A stretch of DNA of 64,000 nt from Solirubrobacterales bacterium (GTDB taxonomy: Bacteria > Actinomycetota > Thermoleophilia > Solirubrobacterales > 70-9). The translations under genes and the position numbers were made by a program. This document shows, in pieces, positions 62,033-64,000 of the stretch. The stretch lies in contig JADJRQ010000001.1 of assembly GCA_016712175.1 (NCBI GenBank), forward strand, positions 62,001-126,000, given 5' to 3'. Every line of letters starts with the position of its first letter. Position 1 is the stretch's first letter. The notes beneath the pieces were generated by a model, which saw only the letters and a program-made list of their open reading frames with translations, searched no databases and had not been told where the DNA came from.

Positions 62033-62554
62033 CTAGCCTTCGAGGCTGAAGTCGCCGTTCTCTTCCAGACCGCCGACGGTGCTCGTGAGCACACGCCCCA
62101 GTAGTTCGGAGACCATCTCGGCTTCTTCGGGCGTGAGCGACTCGACGAAGTGCTCGTCGAACACACGGTCACGGACCGGCTTTATCTCGCTCAGGATCCC
62201 GCGGCCCTCTCTGGTAATCGAGAGGAAGGTCCCGCGCCGGTCAGTCGGGCAGTAGCCGCGTTCGATGAGCCCGGCTCCCTCGATCCGGTCGAGGAGCCGG
62301 GTAAGGCCGCTCTTGGTCACGCTGACGTGTCCGAGCAGGTCCTTGGGGCGCTGGGGACTTTCCGAAGCATCGAGCTGGGCAAGGACGTCGTACCAGGCGA
62401 GGTCGGGCAGGCCCGCTTCCGACAACGCCGACTCGACCCGCTCGAACAGCGCCAGATGCGAGTGGCGAAGTGCCTGCCAGGCGTCTCTGTAAACCGGTTC
62501 ATCGTCTCGGGAAGGACGTTCTGGTGAAGGACTTGACGGTGCCACTGGAGACAT
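62033..62554 (-). CDS. MarR-family transcriptional regulator
   Basis: 173 residues from ATG 62554. Winged helix: LAWYDVLAQLDASESPQRPK, DLLGHVSVTKSGLTRLLDRI as the recognition helix region, and YCPTDRRGTFLSITREGRGI as the wing with the conserved DxR. An upstream in-frame extension runs over the divergent gene and is rejected. It probably controls itself and the lhgO gene from the shared region. Confidence 0.9.
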   Translation of the reverse strand: MSPVAPSSPSPERPSRDDEPVYRDAWQALRHSHLALFERVESALSEAGLPDLAWYDVLAQLDASESPQRPKDLLGHVSVTKSGLTRLLDRIEGAGLIERGYCPTDRRGTFLSITREGRGILSEIKPVRDRVFDEHFVESLTPEEAEMVSELLGRVLTSTVGGLEENGDFSLEG

Positions 62555-62566
62555 CGTAGCGGCTGT

Positions 62567-62585
62567 AGTTGATGACGCAACAACT
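62567..62585. promoter_or_regulatory. MarR-type operator candidate
   Basis: AGTTG and CAACT arms separated by nine bases, 13 bp upstream of the marR start in the divergent marR/lhgO gap. MarR boxes commonly have this AGTTG...CAACT form. Confidence 0.4.
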
Positions 62586-62695
62586 TGCTCAAGATCTTTT
62601 CGAGCGCCAGGAGCTGTCTGGCCAAGCCATTCAGGACGGGTCCGGGGACGCAGCCACCGCCTGATCGCTTCGCCCCGGCCGGGCATACTCCCGCC

Positions 62696-63922
62696 ATGGA
62701 TCGTGCCGCACCCCCGCCACCGCAGGTCGACTTCGCGGTGGTGGGTGGCGGCATCCTCGGGCTCGCTGTCGCCCGCGAGCTCCTGAACCGGAACCCTGGC
62801 GCATCGCTTGCCGTCCTCGAAGCCGAGGACCGATTGGCCGCCCACCAGACCTCGCACTCGAGCGGGGTCATCCACGCCGGGGTCTACTACGAGCCCGGTT
62901 CGCTCCGGGCGAAGCTCTGCGTCGAAGGCGCCGCCGCGCTGACCGCTTACTGCGACGAAAGGTCGATCCCCTGCCGTCGCAGCGGCAAATTGATCGTCGC
63001 GACCGACGAGGTGGAACTCGATCGGCTCGATCGGCTGGAGGACCGCGCGCGCCAGAACGGCGTGGCCGGACTGGCAAGGCTGGACGCCACCGAGATCGCC
63101 TCGATCGAGCCCGCGGCGGCCGGACTCTCCGCGCTCCACTCACCGAACACCGCTGTGGTTGATTTCGCCGACGTGGCTTTTGCCTTCGCTGATGACGTCG
63201 AGCGGGCGGGCGGATCGATCCACACGTCGGCAAAAGTGACCTCCGTCCGCGCCGGTCACCGCTCGGGGGCGGGACGGCTTGCGATCGAGACTCCGCGCGG
63301 CTCCGTCATGGCAACACAGGCAGTCTTCTGCGGAGGCCTCCAGTCCGACCGGCTCGGCCGGATGTCGGGAGGCAACCCGGACCCCCGAATCGTGCCGATT
63401 CGTGGCGGGTACCTGAAGGTCAGGTCCGGACGCGAGGACATGGTGCGGGGCAACCTCTACCCCGTGCCGGATCCCGATCTGCCGTTCCTCGGCGCCCATC
63501 TCACCCGCGGACTCGACGGCTCACTCCTGATCGGGCCGACCGCGATGCTGGCCGGGGCCCGCGACGCCTACAGGCTCGCGAAAGTCAGGCCCCGGGACCT
63601 GCTCGACACTGCCTCCTGGCCGGGAACCTGGCGGCTGGTCCGCCGGCATACGGGTGCCGCATTCCGCGAGATTCATCACTCGGTCAGCGCGAGATCGCTG
63701 GTCAAAGAAGCGCAGAGGCTCGTGCCTGGCCTGCGCCTCGAAGACGTCGAACCAGGACCGGCCGGCGTAAGGGCACAGGCGCTGGGACGCGACGGAAAGC
63801 TGATCGAAGATTTCCTGGTCGAACGCACCGAACACGCGGTCCACGTCCGAAACGCCCCATCACCGGCCGCCACTTCTTGTCTGGCCCTGGCGCGACTGAT
63901 CGCTGACGAAGTAGCGGGCTGA
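62696..63922 (+). CDS. lhgO: L-2-hydroxyglutarate oxidase-type FAD enzyme
   Basis: 408 residues from ATG 62696. FAD-binding motif VDFAVVGGGILGLAVARELL; the LhgO/DAAO-type AAHQTSHSSGVIHAGVYYEP and GSLRAKLCVEGAAALTAYCD; RGGYLKVRSGREDMVRGNLY and the end motif NAPSPAATSCLALARLIADE. It oxidises L-2-hydroxyglutarate to 2-oxoglutarate, passing electrons to quinone, and counts as metabolite repair. It is divergent from marR. Confidence 0.92.
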   Translation: MDRAAPPPPQVDFAVVGGGILGLAVARELLNRNPGASLAVLEAEDRLAAHQTSHSSGVIHAGVYYEPGSLRAKLCVEGAAALTAYCDERSIPCRRSGKLIVATDEVELDRLDRLEDRARQNGVAGLARLDATEIASIEPAAAGLSALHSPNTAVVDFADVAFAFADDVERAGGSIHTSAKVTSVRAGHRSGAGRLAIETPRGSVMATQAVFCGGLQSDRLGRMSGGNPDPRIVPIRGGYLKVRSGREDMVRGNLYPVPDPDLPFLGAHLTRGLDGSLLIGPTAMLAGARDAYRLAKVRPRDLLDTASWPGTWRLVRRHTGAAFREIHHSVSARSLVKEAQRLVPGLRLEDVEPGPAGVRAQALGRDGKLIEDFLVERTEHAVHVRNAPSPAATSCLALARLIADEVAG

Positions 63923-63963
63923 ATGGCGCCTAACCCCGGCATGGAATGAAAGCGAAGTAGGGA

Positions 63964-64000
63964 GCGGGGTACGGAGGTGCCTCCTCCGGGGCAACGCTCC
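63964..64000 (-). repeat. Family A palindromic element, copy A6, cut by window end
   Basis: The final 37 bp read GCGGGGTACGGAGGTGCC, CTCCTCCGGGGCAACGCTCC, identical in form to the start of copy A2 and the complement of the A3 right half. The element continues beyond the window. Confidence 0.82.

Noticed and set aside
4869..64000. CRISPR array
   Set aside because: The A and B repeats are kilobases apart, palindromic and not separated by regular spacers.
1..64000. tRNA, rRNA or tmRNA genes
   Set aside because: I scanned the intergenic gaps for T-loop (GGTTCGAATCC-like) and rRNA signatures and saw none; a covariance search was not possible.

Overview
This 64-kb window is high-GC bacterial DNA with dense, mostly co-oriented genes, frequent GTG/TTG starts and ATGA/TAATG overlaps. 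Several things point to an actinobacterium: two F420-type luciferase-like oxidoreductases, an HxlR/MarR/LacI regulator set, a gene order rpmE-DUF1385-prfA-prmC-tsaC-rpiB-glyA, a principal sigma factor without a long N-terminal extension, and an FtsZ with a long N-terminal leader. I infer class Thermoleophilia (Solirubrobacterales-like). That is judgement from gene content and was not computed. No rRNA, tRNA, CRISPR array, prophage or complete insertion sequence was seen.

Layout. 1-9 kb: glyA (cut by the window edge), an MMPL exporter, rpiB and the translation-factor run tsaC-prmC-prfA-DUF1385-rpmE, all on the minus strand, with a secreted lysyl-oxidase-like gene inserted. 9-13 kb: etfB-etfA-ETF-quinone oxidoreductase operon behind a TetR-type palindrome. 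13-20 kb: SDR, phospholipase D, two-subunit B12 acyl-CoA mutase, CcdA plus thioredoxin, HAD phosphatase. 20-30 kb: two secreted proteins, thiolase, leucyl aminopeptidase, HxlR and LacI regulators, acyl-CoA dehydrogenase, PRC-barrel protein and the mutase chaperone MeaB. 30-35 kb: GT4 glycosyltransferase, GH57 branching enzyme and methyltransferase, flanked by an acyltransferase and a second methyltransferase; this resembles the mycobacterial methylglucose lipopolysaccharide locus. 35-42.5 kb: cyclase, ggt, ftsZ and parA facing two ArsA/Get3-type ATPases. 42.5-53 kb: HEPN-like protein, HxlR regulator, prepilin peptidase, sigma factor, YihY, a nucleotide-sugar-type reductase, glpX, an F420-type oxidoreductase, a pilin-like protein and LapA. 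53-64 kb: orphan DNA methylase, pntAa-pntAb-pntB, a second F420-type enzyme, an unknown protein, a CtpE-like P-type ATPase, MarR and L-2-hydroxyglutarate oxidase.

Metabolic theme: acyl-CoA dehydrogenase, thiolase, ETF, ETF-quinone oxidoreductase, B12 mutase and MeaB together describe fatty-acid and odd-chain/branched acyl-CoA oxidation, with electrons passed to quinone and NADPH balanced by transhydrogenase.

The most unusual content is non-coding. A palindromic, apparently structured element of about 105 bp (family A) occurs six times, about one per 11 kb, in intergenic gaps. Its outer stem exists in two sequence versions, and pairing is kept in both. A second, about 60-bp hairpin element (family B) sits three times exactly over the 3' ends of minus-strand genes. 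Separately, ten genes, including ftsZ, carry about 14 apparent single-base frameshifts, often at C/G runs. I read these as sequence errors rather than pseudogenes, and affected coordinates are given for the whole repaired gene.
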